NCBI GenBank assembly: GCA_937916085.1 | Contig: CALGGO010000035.1 | Coordinates: 53,506-117,505, forward strand | Direction: 5' to 3' | Length of the DNA stretch: 64,000 nt | DNA from: an uncultured Prevotellaceae bacterium | Lineage (GTDB): Bacteria > Bacteroidota > Bacteroidia > Bacteroidales > Muribaculaceae | Shown here: positions 25,292 to 34,341 of the stretch, one piece after another | Layout of the letters: every line of letters starts with the position of its first letter | Position numbering within the stretch: position 1 is the stretch's first letter | Translations under genes and position numbers: made by a program | Notes under the pieces: model-generated | Told to the model about the DNA's origin: nothing | Seen by the model: the letters and a program-made list of their open reading frames with translations, nothing else | The model's database searches: none

Positions 25292-26389
25292 ATGTTAAAA
25301 AAATTATTCTTAACTTGTTTTATAGTATTATTGTCGGTTGTGTCAATCAAGGCGCAACGTGTTCTTGTGATAGACAGTGATGGCATGCCCATACCATATG
25401 TCACAGTAACCACTCCCGATGGCAAGTATGTCGCCAGCACCGACATCGACGGCTGGATAGAGAATCTTGCCGGGCACACCACCATCACCTTGTCGCAAGT
25501 GGCTTATAAGCCACTCACGGTAAATCTTGCCGAGGTGGTTGATGGCGTGATTACTATGGAAGATGCCGAGTATGTGCTTCCTGACATGGTCGTCAAGCCC
25601 AAAGAATTGCTGTATGTGCAGACCTACTATCGTGTTACTCAAATCGATGAGGATGGTCCCGTCTATTACAGGGCCGGCATCATTGACAACACCTACGAGC
25701 GTGCAAAGGATAAGTTAAGCATCAAGGAGAAAAGCATCTCGGCTGCCGAGAGCGGTTTGCTTAAATTCACTCTCAACACGCTGGTGGGAGGCATGATAAA
25801 AGACCTGTGCAAGTTGCATAAGCAATCGACCTATCAAAAGGTGACCAGCAACGATGGCAAGTGGGCACATGTGAGCGTCACCCCTGACTCCACCGGCAGG
25901 CAAGTGATTAGCGACTCTGAATCGGTGCTGGGGTATATCGATGAGGACAAGCCCGGCGGCACACGCACCGTCTCGCTCAACCTGTGGCTCCTTAACAAGC
26001 ATCGTGATATTGCCAATGAGAAAAATGAGAAGAAGAAAGACAAAAAGCAAGCCGAGCTTGAGGTGACCGAGCAAAACAGCGAGCATAGCTTCTTTGAGGT
26101 CTATCGCATCGACGAGAATGGGCATTCATCGATAGGCGATTTCGTGATGCAGCAGTCGCTCCACAGAGGCGAGCTCAAGCGCACAAAGAAGAAATACATC
26201 CTTATTATAGAGTCGTTTGCCACCGAGAAGGCTTATATCGACAAAAAAGAGTTCAAGCAGACCCGCAAGGACAACGATGTGGACAAGAGCTATGAGGACA
26301 TGCTGCGCTATGAGAAGGCACACAACATCCCACCGCTTGCTCCGCACTTGAGAACACAAATTGACAAATTGTTTGTGAAAGGACAGTAG
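25292..26389 (+). CDS. Exported protein with carboxypeptidase-regulatory-like domain
   Basis: A 365-residue protein. Signal peptide MLKKLFLTCFIVLLSVVSIKAQ. Residues about 22-100 form a CarboxypepD_reg-like beta-sandwich (VLVIDSDGMPIPYVTVTTPD, STDIDGWIENLAG, ITLSQVAYKPLTV), as found at the N-terminus of TonB-dependent receptors, here without any barrel. The remainder (TYYRVTQIDEDGPVYYRAG...) resembles the uncharacterised C-terminal part of such Bacteroidota exported proteins and is Lys/Glu-rich. Periplasmic or outer-membrane associated; function unknown. Confidence 0.65.
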   Translation: MLKKLFLTCFIVLLSVVSIKAQRVLVIDSDGMPIPYVTVTTPDGKYVASTDIDGWIENLAGHTTITLSQVAYKPLTVNLAEVVDGVITMEDAEYVLPDMVVKPKELLYVQTYYRVTQIDEDGPVYYRAGIIDNTYERAKDKLSIKEKSISAAESGLLKFTLNTLVGGMIKDLCKLHKQSTYQKVTSNDGKWAHVSVTPDSTGRQVISDSESVLGYIDEDKPGGTRTVSLNLWLLNKHRDIANEKNEKKKDKKQAELEVTEQNSEHSFFEVYRIDENGHSSIGDFVMQQSLHRGELKRTKKKYILIIESFATEKAYIDKKEFKQTRKDNDVDKSYEDMLRYEKAHNIPPLAPHLRTQIDKLFVKGQ

Positions 26390-26432
26390 CGGCATTTTAA
26401 CGATAAAAAGCTGCTGTATTAGGATTTTTTCT

Positions 26433-26441
26433 TATCTTTGC
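26433..26441 (+). promoter_or_regulatory. Promoter -7 box
   Basis: TATCTTTGC, 17 bases before the next gene, implying a leader of only about 10 bases. Confidence 0.6.
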
Positions 26442-26457
26442 CGAAAATTTTGGAGAT

Positions 26458-27513
26458 ATGCGAACCGTGAATTTTTACTTACTGCTGATAATCAGTGCTT
26501 TGTTTTTGCTCACGTCGTGTGAACACGATGAGCCTAACCAGGTCAAGCGCCGTGGCGAGCGACAGATTTATGTGCTCACCAGCGAAGGTCACATCTATGA
26601 CCTTATGGGCGACAGAATTATGGAACTCCCCAACTGCGAGTATGCAAGTGAGATAATTAGCGATGGTGATGACTATTTCGTTTCGGGAAAGAGTACCAAG
26701 GACAAGGTGGGATACTGGAAAAACGGCAAGTGGAACACGCTGCACATCGATTTTATCGATAATGTGAGCCACGAGACGCAAGGTATAGCCAAGTGGGACT
26801 ATTACATCTACCTCTTTGACTATCCCTACATCTTGAAAAACAGTGGTATCTTCCCCCTTGATGACTGTGAGTATTTCAGCCCCTCAAGCCAGTGCATTGC
26901 CGTGAGCAATGGCAAATGCTATCTAGCGGGAGTTGAATGGCATGAAGGTGATGAGCCCAACGATGCGGTGCTTTACTATGAGCACAAGGGTCGCTATGCC
27001 AAGGCAGTCCTTCCCAAGCCCGGCCCCGATGTGAGCGGCCACGCCACTACAATCTATGCCTACGACACCGATCACACTATCGTGGGCGGGCATGTTGGGT
27101 TTGAGCCATGCATCTGGGTTGACCGGCAGCTGCAGGTACTCCCTCGCATGTATAATCCACCCTTTCCTGATTTTGACCTTCCTCTCGCTCACGTGAGTTC
27201 GGTTACTCGACTTAATGGTCACATCTATGCATGCGGTTATGAAACGGACGACAATGGTCACGATCAAGCTGTAATGTGGATTGATGGTGTTCCACAACGC
27301 GTGTACTCCGGACGGCAGGAAAAAATTATTTTCTCGTTTGCCGAGGAGTTGATTGCCTATGGCGATGACTTGTATATGCTCACTTTTGAGTGTTACGATA
27401 CGGTTTCTTCTGATGGAGAGAACGATACTGAAATTGATATTCTGATTTGGATGAACGATAGGGTAATCGCCAAGTACAATGGCATTGATATCGTTAATTT
27501 CACTGTGGTATGA
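26458..27513 (+). CDS. Hypothetical surface lipoprotein, possible beta-propeller
   Basis: A 351-residue protein with a lipoprotein signal (ALFLLTSCEHDEP). The mature part has several blades of similar pattern: IYVLTSEGHIYDL, VGYWKNGKWNTL, CYLAGVEWHEGD, AVMWIDGVPQRVY, IWMNDRVIAKYNG, suggesting a WD/Kelch-like propeller. No catalytic motif seen. Monocistronic with its own promoter; the 3' side enters repeats. No family name can be given. Confidence 0.6.
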   Translation: MRTVNFYLLLIISALFLLTSCEHDEPNQVKRRGERQIYVLTSEGHIYDLMGDRIMELPNCEYASEIISDGDDYFVSGKSTKDKVGYWKNGKWNTLHIDFIDNVSHETQGIAKWDYYIYLFDYPYILKNSGIFPLDDCEYFSPSSQCIAVSNGKCYLAGVEWHEGDEPNDAVLYYEHKGRYAKAVLPKPGPDVSGHATTIYAYDTDHTIVGGHVGFEPCIWVDRQLQVLPRMYNPPFPDFDLPLAHVSSVTRLNGHIYACGYETDDNGHDQAVMWIDGVPQRVYSGRQEKIIFSFAEELIAYGDDLYMLTFECYDTVSSDGENDTEIDILIWMNDRVIAKYNGIDIVNFTVV

Positions 27514-27640
27514 GGTAAGTTCATAGTTCACAGTTCATAGTTCACAGTTCACAGTTCATAGTTCACAGTTATCAGTTTTGTTCCACGTTCCACGTTCCAC
27601 GCGCCGTAGGCGCACAGTTTACTTATCACTTGACACTTAA
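27514..27640. repeat. GTTCATAGTTCACAG word repeats
   Basis: About six units of agttcacagttcatagttca (27519-27570), then gttccacgttccacg and a short cacttgacactt unit, reaching to within 20 bases of the phospholipase start. Confidence 0.65.
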
Positions 27641-27653
27641 AAAAAACACGTAA

Positions 27654-28511
27654 ATGTATATGAGATTTTTTAGAATTATAATAGTATTGGTTCTTGCAGG
27701 TGTTGCTAGCCCTTCTCAGGCACAAATTGTTACAAAGATGTTGGGCAAAGAGCAACAACAATTCAATGTCGATAGCCTCATTCACGATTTTGATAACCGT
27801 CCTTTTTTTGGCATCTTCAAGGACAACTATTTTGCGGTTGGTACGGCACTGAATCACCAGCCTAGCGAGTATAACAGCGACGTGAAGTTCCAGATCAGCT
27901 TTCGCCAGCGCCTCACCAAGTCGATACTTCCACTGCACAGCCACATTTTCTTGAGCTACTCGCAGAAGGCCATGTGGAACATCTTTGAGGAGTCGATGCC
28001 CTTCCACGACCTGAACTTCAACCCGGGAATTGGTGTGCTAACCCCCATTTTCGTTAAAGGTCGCCTAGTGGGCAGCACCCTTATCATGATTGAGCATGAG
28101 TCCAATGGCCGTGACGGTGAGGCCTCACGCAGCTGGAACAAAATCTCATTTGCTGGTTCGGCATATATGAACCGCAACTTGATGCTGCATGCCAAGGCGT
28201 GGATACCCATCATTGATGGTCAGCAGAATAAGGACATCCTTAAGTACAGCGGTATTTTTCAGGGTGGCGCGCAATTTATTTCCAACAACAGGCGTTGGGT
28301 GGCCGATGTGACCTTCGTCAAGCGGCAGGGCTGGAATTTCAGCTTCAACACCATCATCAACGTGGGCTTCCGCATCCGCGAGAAGGACAACCAGTTCCTG
28401 ATGCTGCATTTCTATGACGGTTATGGCGAGAACATGCTCGACTACAACAAGTACCACTGCCGCCTGCGACTGGGACTGCTAATCCGCCCATCATTCTTCA
28501 GCGATTTCTAG
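27654..28511 (+). CDS. pldA: Outer-membrane phospholipase A
   Basis: A 285-residue protein with signal peptide ending SPSQAQ and a 12-strand barrel pattern. The active-site block IMIEHESNGRDGEASRSWN holds the OMPLA His-Ser pair (HxSNG) and RSWN; later DGYGENMLDYN is the conserved calcium/C-terminal segment. OMPLA hydrolyses phospholipids that reach the outer leaflet, usually as a Ca-dependent dimer. ATG codons at 27654 and 27660 are both possible starts. It precedes the DUF4421 gene by a repeat-filled gap. Confidence 0.88.
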   Translation: MYMRFFRIIIVLVLAGVASPSQAQIVTKMLGKEQQQFNVDSLIHDFDNRPFFGIFKDNYFAVGTALNHQPSEYNSDVKFQISFRQRLTKSILPLHSHIFLSYSQKAMWNIFEESMPFHDLNFNPGIGVLTPIFVKGRLVGSTLIMIEHESNGRDGEASRSWNKISFAGSAYMNRNLMLHAKAWIPIIDGQQNKDILKYSGIFQGGAQFISNNRRWVADVTFVKRQGWNFSFNTIINVGFRIREKDNQFLMLHFYDGYGENMLDYNKYHCRLRLGLLIRPSFFSDF

Positions 28512-28640
28512 TTGCGCTTCGCGGAGCTAACAAGCTAACAAGGAACAAGCTGACAAGGCAATTGTAGTTGTCGCAGCATTACACTTATCTCGTCAGCTAT
28601 AACCAATAACCAATTTCCAATCCCCGATCTTCGATAAACG
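28512..28640. repeat. CTGACAAG family element, diverged copy
   Basis: gagctaacaagctaacaagg, then aacaagctgacaaggcaatt and gtagttgtcgcagcattaca, can be aligned along most of its length to the 20116-20239 element. A short gatccccgatcttcgataaacg unit follows. Confidence 0.6.
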
Positions 28641-28647
28641 AACAATT

Positions 28648-29874
28648 GTGAGCTGTAAACAAAGAACTATATTGTTATTGATGTTGATGTGTTGCGTGCC
28701 CGCTCTGTCGTGGGGACAGGAGGCGGAACAACCAGTCGTACCCGTGCAGCAAGATACGGTTATGGTGCAGCAAGACACTGTGCAACACATAAGCAAGTTT
28801 CAACAACTTAAGCAAGAGATCACACAGCGTGTCATCGACAAGCTTAATGAGCCTTACGACACCACTCGCGACAACCGCTACTGGTGGCGCGCCATGAAGC
28901 ACGGCAAAATCAATTTCAAGGACAGCACAATGGGTTATCCCAAGTTCGTCATGTTCTGTTATAATACCTACAAATGGGGCGACAAGGCCTTCAACAGCTA
29001 CGACACCGCCTACGTGGTGAGCACAGGCAAGAACTGGAAATTCATCCTGAAAAGCGACAACTGGGTGGACTCCTACATTGGCACGCCGTTCAAAGACGTG
29101 AAAACGGTAATGACCAGCAACCTGGTGTCGAACATCGGTGTGTCGCTCTCATTCATGGCGGTGAGCCTGGGTTACTCTATCAGCATCAGCAACCTGGTGC
29201 ATGGTGGCAAAGTGTCGAACAAGGCCGATTTCTCGTTCACCTGCGCACGGTTTACCGCCGATGCCTACTACTGGGAGAACCAGAATGATATCAACGTCGT
29301 TTATACCGATAAAAACCTTGATGATAAGAGGCATGAGTACAGGCAATCGGGCATCAGCCGCAAAGCGATGGGAGTGACGGCTTATTATTTCTTCAACAAC
29401 CGCCGCTATGCACAGGCGGCAGCCTATTGCTTCTCGAAATATCAGAAGCGCAGCGCTGGCTCTTTCCTGGTGGGTTTTAGCCTGCAACACTTCGACGTGA
29501 AAGTAAATGCTGAGCAGCTCGCCGACGAGTCCCACGATTACGTTTCAGAAGAAAGTCACCCCCTGCGCATCCTCTACAATGACTATTGCGTGCTGGTGGG
29601 CTACGGCTACAACTGGGTGCTGGGGCGCAAGTGGCTCTTGAATTTCACTGTCACTCCATATCTTGGCTATCGCTACAACATCTTGCCCCAGCCTGGAGAA
29701 AAGCAGAGCGCCATCTCGCTCAACCTGCGAGGCCGCATAGGCGTGGTGTATAACCACAAGAGTTTCTTCATGGGACTTCAGGGCTACGCCGACCATCACC
29801 GTTACAAGAGAAGCGGCAGCCGCCTAATCAACTCCATGATAGAGTTCTCGGCATTGGCAGGAATAAGATTTTAG
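28648..29874 (+). CDS. DUF4421 outer-membrane barrel protein
   Basis: A 408-residue protein. Start is a GTG (SCKQRTILLLMLMCCVPALS) right after a repeat; ATG codons inside the signal peptide would remove its basic end. Mature protein has WWRAMKHGKINFKDSTMGYP, FNSYDTAYVVSTGKNWK and many amphipathic strands, ending AGIRF with terminal Phe, matching DUF4421. Outer-membrane location inferred; function unknown. Followed closely by the TolC gene of an exporter operon. Confidence 0.8.
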   Translation: MSCKQRTILLLMLMCCVPALSWGQEAEQPVVPVQQDTVMVQQDTVQHISKFQQLKQEITQRVIDKLNEPYDTTRDNRYWWRAMKHGKINFKDSTMGYPKFVMFCYNTYKWGDKAFNSYDTAYVVSTGKNWKFILKSDNWVDSYIGTPFKDVKTVMTSNLVSNIGVSLSFMAVSLGYSISISNLVHGGKVSNKADFSFTCARFTADAYYWENQNDINVVYTDKNLDDKRHEYRQSGISRKAMGVTAYYFFNNRRYAQAAAYCFSKYQKRSAGSFLVGFSLQHFDVKVNAEQLADESHDYVSEESHPLRILYNDYCVLVGYGYNWVLGRKWLLNFTVTPYLGYRYNILPQPGEKQSAISLNLRGRIGVVYNHKSFFMGLQGYADHHRYKRSGSRLINSMIEFSALAGIRF

Positions 29875-29906
29875 GGGCTAAATTTGCAAGATTATCAGAA
29901 AGGTGA

Positions 29907-29915
29907 TAAATTTGC
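29907..29915 (+). promoter_or_regulatory. Promoter -7 box for the TolC-HlyD-ABC operon
   Basis: TAAATTTGC, 29 bases before the TolC start; an identical TAAATTTGC occurs 28 bases upstream at 29879-29887. Confidence 0.55.
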
Positions 29916-29943
29916 ACGTTTATTACAGATAATTATTAAGGAC

Positions 29944-31362
29944 ATGAAAAAGACATTAACGATAATATTTGCTATATTATTGACCTCATCGGCTGTTGCA
30001 CAAGTGACGCTTGACTCGTGCCGTAACATGGCGTTGCGCAACAACAAGCAGATGGGCGTGGAGAAGCTCAAGGTAGAGCAGGCTGGCTACCAGCGCAAGC
30101 AGGCGGAGGCCGCCTACAAGCCTTCAATCGACTTTGCCGGCACTTATATGCACACCGGTCGCAACATCTCGCTTGTGGACATCAACAACATCACTCCCAC
30201 GCAGTTTCTCAATCCCGCAACCGGCAACTATGATTTTGCCTTCGACGCGTTGGCGGGGTTGGGAATCTCGATTGACGGCAAGTATGTGGACGCTGTCACA
30301 CATAAGGTGAAGGACGCGCTCACGTTCGACACCCACAATATCTTTGCGGCAGGCATCTTAGTGACCCAGCCAATCTACATGGGCGGTAAAATCAAGGCGT
30401 TTAACCAAATCACGAAGTATGCCGAGCAGATAGCTCAACTTCTCCGTGACAACAAGGCCGAGGATGTGATATGCGAAGTTGACCAGGCTTACTGGCTGGT
30501 GGTGTCGCTAAAGTCGAAGGAGCGTCTAGCCGAGAGCTATCTTGACTTGGTCACTAGTCTCGACAACGACGTGAAGAAGATGCTCGAGCAGGGTGTCGCC
30601 ACGCGCGCCACACTGCTCAGCGTGGATGTGAAGGTAAATGAGGCCAATGTGGCGCTTACAAAGGTGCGTAATGGCCTGGTGCTCTCACGCATGGCGCTGG
30701 CACAGCTTTGCGGCGAGCCTCTTGACGAGCCAATGATTCTTGCCGACGAGCTGCGCACCGACCTTGACGTGTCGCTGCATCCGAGCACTATCAATATGAG
30801 CGAGGTGTATAACCGCCGCAACGACTATAACGCTCTGGAGCTAGGTGTTAAGGTCTATGACGAGAAGGCCAAGGTGGCGCGCAGCGAGATGCTTCCCACT
30901 ATTGCCGCTGTAGGGTCGGTGTTCACCTCCAATCCTCATGTTTACAATGGCTTCAAGAAGGAGTTTGGTTTCAACTACGCCATTGGTGCGGTGGTCAAGA
31001 TTCCGCTGTGGCACTGGGGAGGGTTGAGCAACAAATACAAGGCTGCACTTGTCGATGCCAAAATCAAGCATCTGGAGATGGAAGAGGTCAAGGAAAAGAT
31101 TGAGCTTCAGGTGACGCAAGCCAACTTCAAATATCAGGAGGCATATAAGACCTACGAGGCAACCAAAGCTAATCTCGCCAAAGCCGACGAGAACCTGCGC
31201 ATAGCACAGCTGGCGTTCCGTGAGGGTATGGCGACCAGCGACGAGGTGCTAACCGCACAAACGGCATGGCTCATGGCACACAGCGAGAAGATAGATGCCG
31301 AGATAGAGGTGATGATGTGCGACGTTTATCTCTCAAAGGTAACTGGTAATTTGAATTATTAA
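29944..31362 (+). CDS. TolC family outer-membrane channel
   Basis: About 472 residues from MKKTLTIIFAILLTSSAVAQ (signal peptide). OEP repeats: VTLDSCRNMALRNNKQMGVE in the first half, LELGVKVYDEKAKVARSEML in the second, and AQLAFREGMATSDEVLTAQT in the helical barrel. It is the outer-membrane duct of the export system encoded by the next genes (HlyD adaptor and two ABC-2 permeases). Confidence 0.9.
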   Translation: MKKTLTIIFAILLTSSAVAQVTLDSCRNMALRNNKQMGVEKLKVEQAGYQRKQAEAAYKPSIDFAGTYMHTGRNISLVDINNITPTQFLNPATGNYDFAFDALAGLGISIDGKYVDAVTHKVKDALTFDTHNIFAAGILVTQPIYMGGKIKAFNQITKYAEQIAQLLRDNKAEDVICEVDQAYWLVVSLKSKERLAESYLDLVTSLDNDVKKMLEQGVATRATLLSVDVKVNEANVALTKVRNGLVLSRMALAQLCGEPLDEPMILADELRTDLDVSLHPSTINMSEVYNRRNDYNALELGVKVYDEKAKVARSEMLPTIAAVGSVFTSNPHVYNGFKKEFGFNYAIGAVVKIPLWHWGGLSNKYKAALVDAKIKHLEMEEVKEKIELQVTQANFKYQEAYKTYEATKANLAKADENLRIAQLAFREGMATSDEVLTAQTAWLMAHSEKIDAEIEVMMCDVYLSKVTGNLNY

Positions 31363-31475
31363 GCTGACAAGCATACAAGGCAATGGTAATATCCAACTCT
31401 CACTTGATGCTTACGGACGAGGCAGGCCTCGTCCCTACAAAACTGACAACAGATAACTGACAACAGATAACTTAT
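31363..31475. repeat. CTGACAAG half-element, GC hairpin and AACTGACAACAGAT repeats
   Basis: agctgacaagcatacaaggc and aatggtaa (31362-31390) is the left part of the CTGACAAG family. The perfect hairpin GGACGAGGC-AG-GCCTCGTCC lies at 31415-31434. Two tandem copies of aactgacaacagat follow at 31440-31467, up to the HlyD start. Confidence 0.6.
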
Positions 31476-31479
31476 AATT

Positions 31480-32709
31480 ATGGGAAAGAATATTGACGAT
31501 AAAAAACGCGATGAAGGCACCCAGACCGAAGGGTTTCCCACTTTTGACGAGAATAAGGGAAATGCTGAGGAAGTGAAAAAACAAGCTTATGCGCGGGAAA
31601 CAGCGAAAGTTGATGAGGAGAAAGACGAAAAAGCCGATACAAAGAAACTCACCGAACAGGAGGAGAAAGCCAAGCGCCGCAAGATTAGGCAGGCAAAACG
31701 CTTGGCGCTTATCGGCTCGATGCTCATCCTCGTGGCGGTGGTCGCCAGTATGGCAATTTGGGGCATCATGCACCTGCGACCCAGCGACAAGTCTATCCAG
31801 GGGCAGGCCGACTGTGAGGTGGTGCGTGTGTCGGGCAAACTTGCCGGACGCTTGGTAGAGCTTTATGTCAAGGAAGGCGACTATGTTCACAAGGGACAAC
31901 GCTTGGCAAAAATCTATTCTTCGACCACCGATGCCACTTACTCTAAAGCTAAAGAGATGAAAAACGTGGCAGCGAGTCAGAACCAGAAGGTTGAGAGGGG
32001 TACTCGATATGAGATTGTTGAGTCGGCTCGCAAAATGGTTGATCAGGCTAAGTCGGCGCGTCAGCAAGCGATTGCCGCCGAGGAGATTACCCGTAAAACC
32101 TACGAGCGCACAAACAACCTTTATAAAGAAGGTGTAGTCTCCGAGCAAAAGCGTGATGAGGCAAAGGCTGCTCTTGATGCCGCTACTGCCGCAGTAGGAA
32201 CCGCTAACGCTGCGGTCGAGGCCGCCGAAGCTCAATTACAGATGGCTCAAAATGGCGCTCAGGCCGAGGACAAGGCTGCATCACGTGGCATGGAGAATGT
32301 GGCTCAGGCATCGGTGCGTGAGGTGGAGGCACTTCTCGAAGACGAATACCTTATAGCTCCGTGCGACGGAGAGATTACAAGCATCTATCCCCATGTGGGC
32401 GAACTTGTGATAATGGGTTCTCCCATCATGACCATCGCCAATATCGATGATATGTGGGCTGCCTTCAGCGTGCGCGAAGAGAAACTCAACGACCTGCCCA
32501 TGGGCAAGGAAATTGACGTCGAGATACCTGCCCTTGACAATATGAGGGCGAAGATGCAGGTCTTCTATGTTCATGACATGGGAAGCTACGCCACCTGGAG
32601 CGCTACAAAAGCCTATGGCGACTATGACAGCAAGACATTTGAAGTGAAAGCCCGGCCAGTGTCGCCAATACCGAATTTCCGCCCTGGTATGTCTGTCATT
32701 CTAAAATAA
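31480..32709 (+). CDS. HlyD-family periplasmic adaptor of an ABC exporter
   Basis: A 409-residue protein. Charged cytosolic N-terminus of about 75 residues, one membrane helix (LALIGSMLILVAVVASMAIW), biotinyl-lipoyl domain split around a long coiled coil (CEVVRVSGKLAGRLVELYVK ... YLIAPCDGEITSIYPHVGE), and a C-terminal barrel. It connects the inner-membrane permeases to TolC. The cytosolic extension is longer than usual for EmrA/YbhG types. Confidence 0.88.
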   Translation: MGKNIDDKKRDEGTQTEGFPTFDENKGNAEEVKKQAYARETAKVDEEKDEKADTKKLTEQEEKAKRRKIRQAKRLALIGSMLILVAVVASMAIWGIMHLRPSDKSIQGQADCEVVRVSGKLAGRLVELYVKEGDYVHKGQRLAKIYSSTTDATYSKAKEMKNVAASQNQKVERGTRYEIVESARKMVDQAKSARQQAIAAEEITRKTYERTNNLYKEGVVSEQKRDEAKAALDAATAAVGTANAAVEAAEAQLQMAQNGAQAEDKAASRGMENVAQASVREVEALLEDEYLIAPCDGEITSIYPHVGELVIMGSPIMTIANIDDMWAAFSVREEKLNDLPMGKEIDVEIPALDNMRAKMQVFYVHDMGSYATWSATKAYGDYDSKTFEVKARPVSPIPNFRPGMSVILK

Positions 32710-32758
32710 GTGTTAAGCTCTAAGTGTTAAGTTTTAAGTAGATTTTTCTTCGAAAAAT
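32708..32758. repeat. Left arm of an inverted element around a four-helix-bundle gene
   Basis: aagtgttaagctctaagtg and ttaagttttaag (32708-32738), overlapping the HlyD stop codon, then the perfect hairpin ATTTTTC-TTC-GAAAAAT (32742-32758), whose last bases include the AT of the next start codon. Confidence 0.65.
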
Positions 32759-33131
32759 GGACGATATTAAACGCATAAAGTCAAGGAATTTTGCTCTGAG
32801 AATAATAAAGTTATATCGTTTCTTAATAGATAATAGAGTTTATGACATTGCTAAACATATTTTGCGTTGTGGAACTTCAATAGGAGCTAATGTGGCAGAG
32901 GCAGAATGTTCTGAAAGTGATAGCGACTTTATTCACAAACTTGCGATAGCCCTAAAAGAAGCAAATGAAACAGAATATTGGTTAGACTTATTGTGGAGGT
33001 CTGACTTAATCACAATACAACAATATGAGTCACTTAATAATGATTGTGTTGAGCTGATAAAAATATTAAAGTCAATTATTAACTCAATGAAACAAAAGAA
33101 GAACACTTATCACTTAACACTTATCACTTAA
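32757..33131 (+). CDS. Four-helix-bundle protein (S23/IVP type)
   Basis: A 124-residue helical protein of the TIGR02436 family: SRNFALRIIKLYRFLIDN, ILRCGTSIGANVAEAECSES, DFIHKLAIALKEANETEYWL, SLNNDCVELIKILKSII. The family includes proteins encoded in intervening sequences of 23S rRNA genes and the Avd proteins of diversity-generating retroelements; most stand-alone members have no known role. It is AT-richer than its neighbours and is inserted between the adaptor and permease genes of one exporter operon, enclosed by inverted AACACTT words. The last few codons run into the right arm. Confidence 0.85.
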   Translation: MDDIKRIKSRNFALRIIKLYRFLIDNRVYDIAKHILRCGTSIGANVAEAECSESDSDFIHKLAIALKEANETEYWLDLLWRSDLITIQQYESLNNDCVELIKILKSIINSMKQKKNTYHLTLIT

Positions 33132-33172
33132 CACTTAACACTTAACACTTATCACTTAACACTTAACACTTT
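33104..33172. repeat. Right arm: CTTATCACTTAACACTT array
   Basis: Eight or nine units of acttatcacttaacactt, complementary to the left arm at 32708-32738. It begins inside the 3' end of the four-helix gene and stops six bases before the GTG of the next permease. Confidence 0.7.
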
Positions 33173-33177
33173 TCGTT

Positions 33178-34341
33178 GTGCTACGCATTTTAGTCAATTC
33201 AATAATCCGTGGTTGGAAGCAGCTCGCTCGGCGGCCGTTGTACATTTGTATGATGATCATCGTGCCGCTTTTGAGCGCCTGGTTCTTTTTCGACCTTATG
33301 GAAGATGGCGTTGTGAAACGCACTCCAGTGGCGGTTGTTGACCTTGACAAGAGCGACATGTCTCGCAAATTGACCCGCAACCTCAACACCTTGCAGCAGG
33401 TGGAGATAAAAACGACCTACGGCTCCTATCAGGAGGCCATCGATGCCGTGCAGCGAGGCGAGGTGTTTGGTTTCTTCTTTATCCCCAGCGACTTTTCCAC
33501 CAAGGCGTTGAGTGGTGAAAAGCCTACGTTGAGCTATTATATCAACTACTCCTACTATGCCCCTGCCTCGATGCAGTTTAAGGGCTTCAAGACTATAAGC
33601 GTGCTTGCCAACGGTGGCATCGTGAGCAGTGTGCTGACTACTGCAGGCATGCCAAGCCAAATGGTGAGTGCCACCCTTCAACCAGTAGTTACCCATGTCC
33701 ATCCGCTCAAGAACCCGTGGCTTAGTTATAACTACTACTTGAGCAGCTCGTTTGTGCCTTGCTTACTGGCACTGATAGTGATGCTTATCACGGTGTTCAG
33801 CATAGGTATGGAGTGGCATGCCGGCACGAGCCGCAACTGGCTTCGCACCGCCGACAACTCGATAGTTCTCGCTACCTTTACCAAACTGTTCCCTCAATCC
33901 TTCATTTTCATCAATGTGGGATTGGCGATACAGTACATGATGTATGTGAAATATGGCTTTCCGCTGAACTGCAACCCTTGGAACATGATAGCTGCGATGG
34001 CATTGCTGGTGCTTGCTTGCCAGGGATTTGCACTGTTCATAATAAGCTTGGTACCCAATTTCCGTTATGCCTCCACGATATGCACCTTGCTGGGAATGCT
34101 GTCGTTCTCGTTCTGCGGTTTCTCGCTGCCCGAGGAGGCGATGTACTCTTGGGTAACCCCCATAGGCTACCTGATGCCTATCAAGTATTATTTCTTGATA
34201 TATGCCGACCAAGCATTGAACGGCATCGATTTGCACTATTCACGCCTCTACTATGTGATACTAATCCTTTACAGCCTCCTGCCTGTGACCATGCTGTGGA
34301 AACTGAGGAAGCATTGCCTTGACCCATTCTATATACCTTGA
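33178..34341 (+). CDS. ABC-2 type permease (first of two)
   Basis: A 387-residue inner-membrane protein of the YhhJ/YbhR type: N-terminal helix (PLYICMMIIVPLLSAWFFF), large extracytoplasmic domain (about 45-210), then five helices from LLALIVMLITVFSIG onward. It probably exports a hydrophobic compound or surface molecule through HlyD and TolC. GTG start six bases after a repeat array. Its stop overlaps the next start (TGATG). No ATPase gene is adjacent. Confidence 0.85.
   Translation: MLRILVNSIIRGWKQLARRPLYICMMIIVPLLSAWFFFDLMEDGVVKRTPVAVVDLDKSDMSRKLTRNLNTLQQVEIKTTYGSYQEAIDAVQRGEVFGFFFIPSDFSTKALSGEKPTLSYYINYSYYAPASMQFKGFKTISVLANGGIVSSVLTTAGMPSQMVSATLQPVVTHVHPLKNPWLSYNYYLSSSFVPCLLALIVMLITVFSIGMEWHAGTSRNWLRTADNSIVLATFTKLFPQSFIFINVGLAIQYMMYVKYGFPLNCNPWNMIAAMALLVLACQGFALFIISLVPNFRYASTICTLLGMLSFSFCGFSLPEEAMYSWVTPIGYLMPIKYYFLIYADQALNGIDLHYSRLYYVILILYSLLPVTMLWKLRKHCLDPFYIP

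Noticed and set aside
32757..33131. Four-helix-bundle protein as accessory variability determinant of a diversity-generating retroelement
   Set aside because: No reverse transcriptase, template repeat or variable repeat is present in the window.
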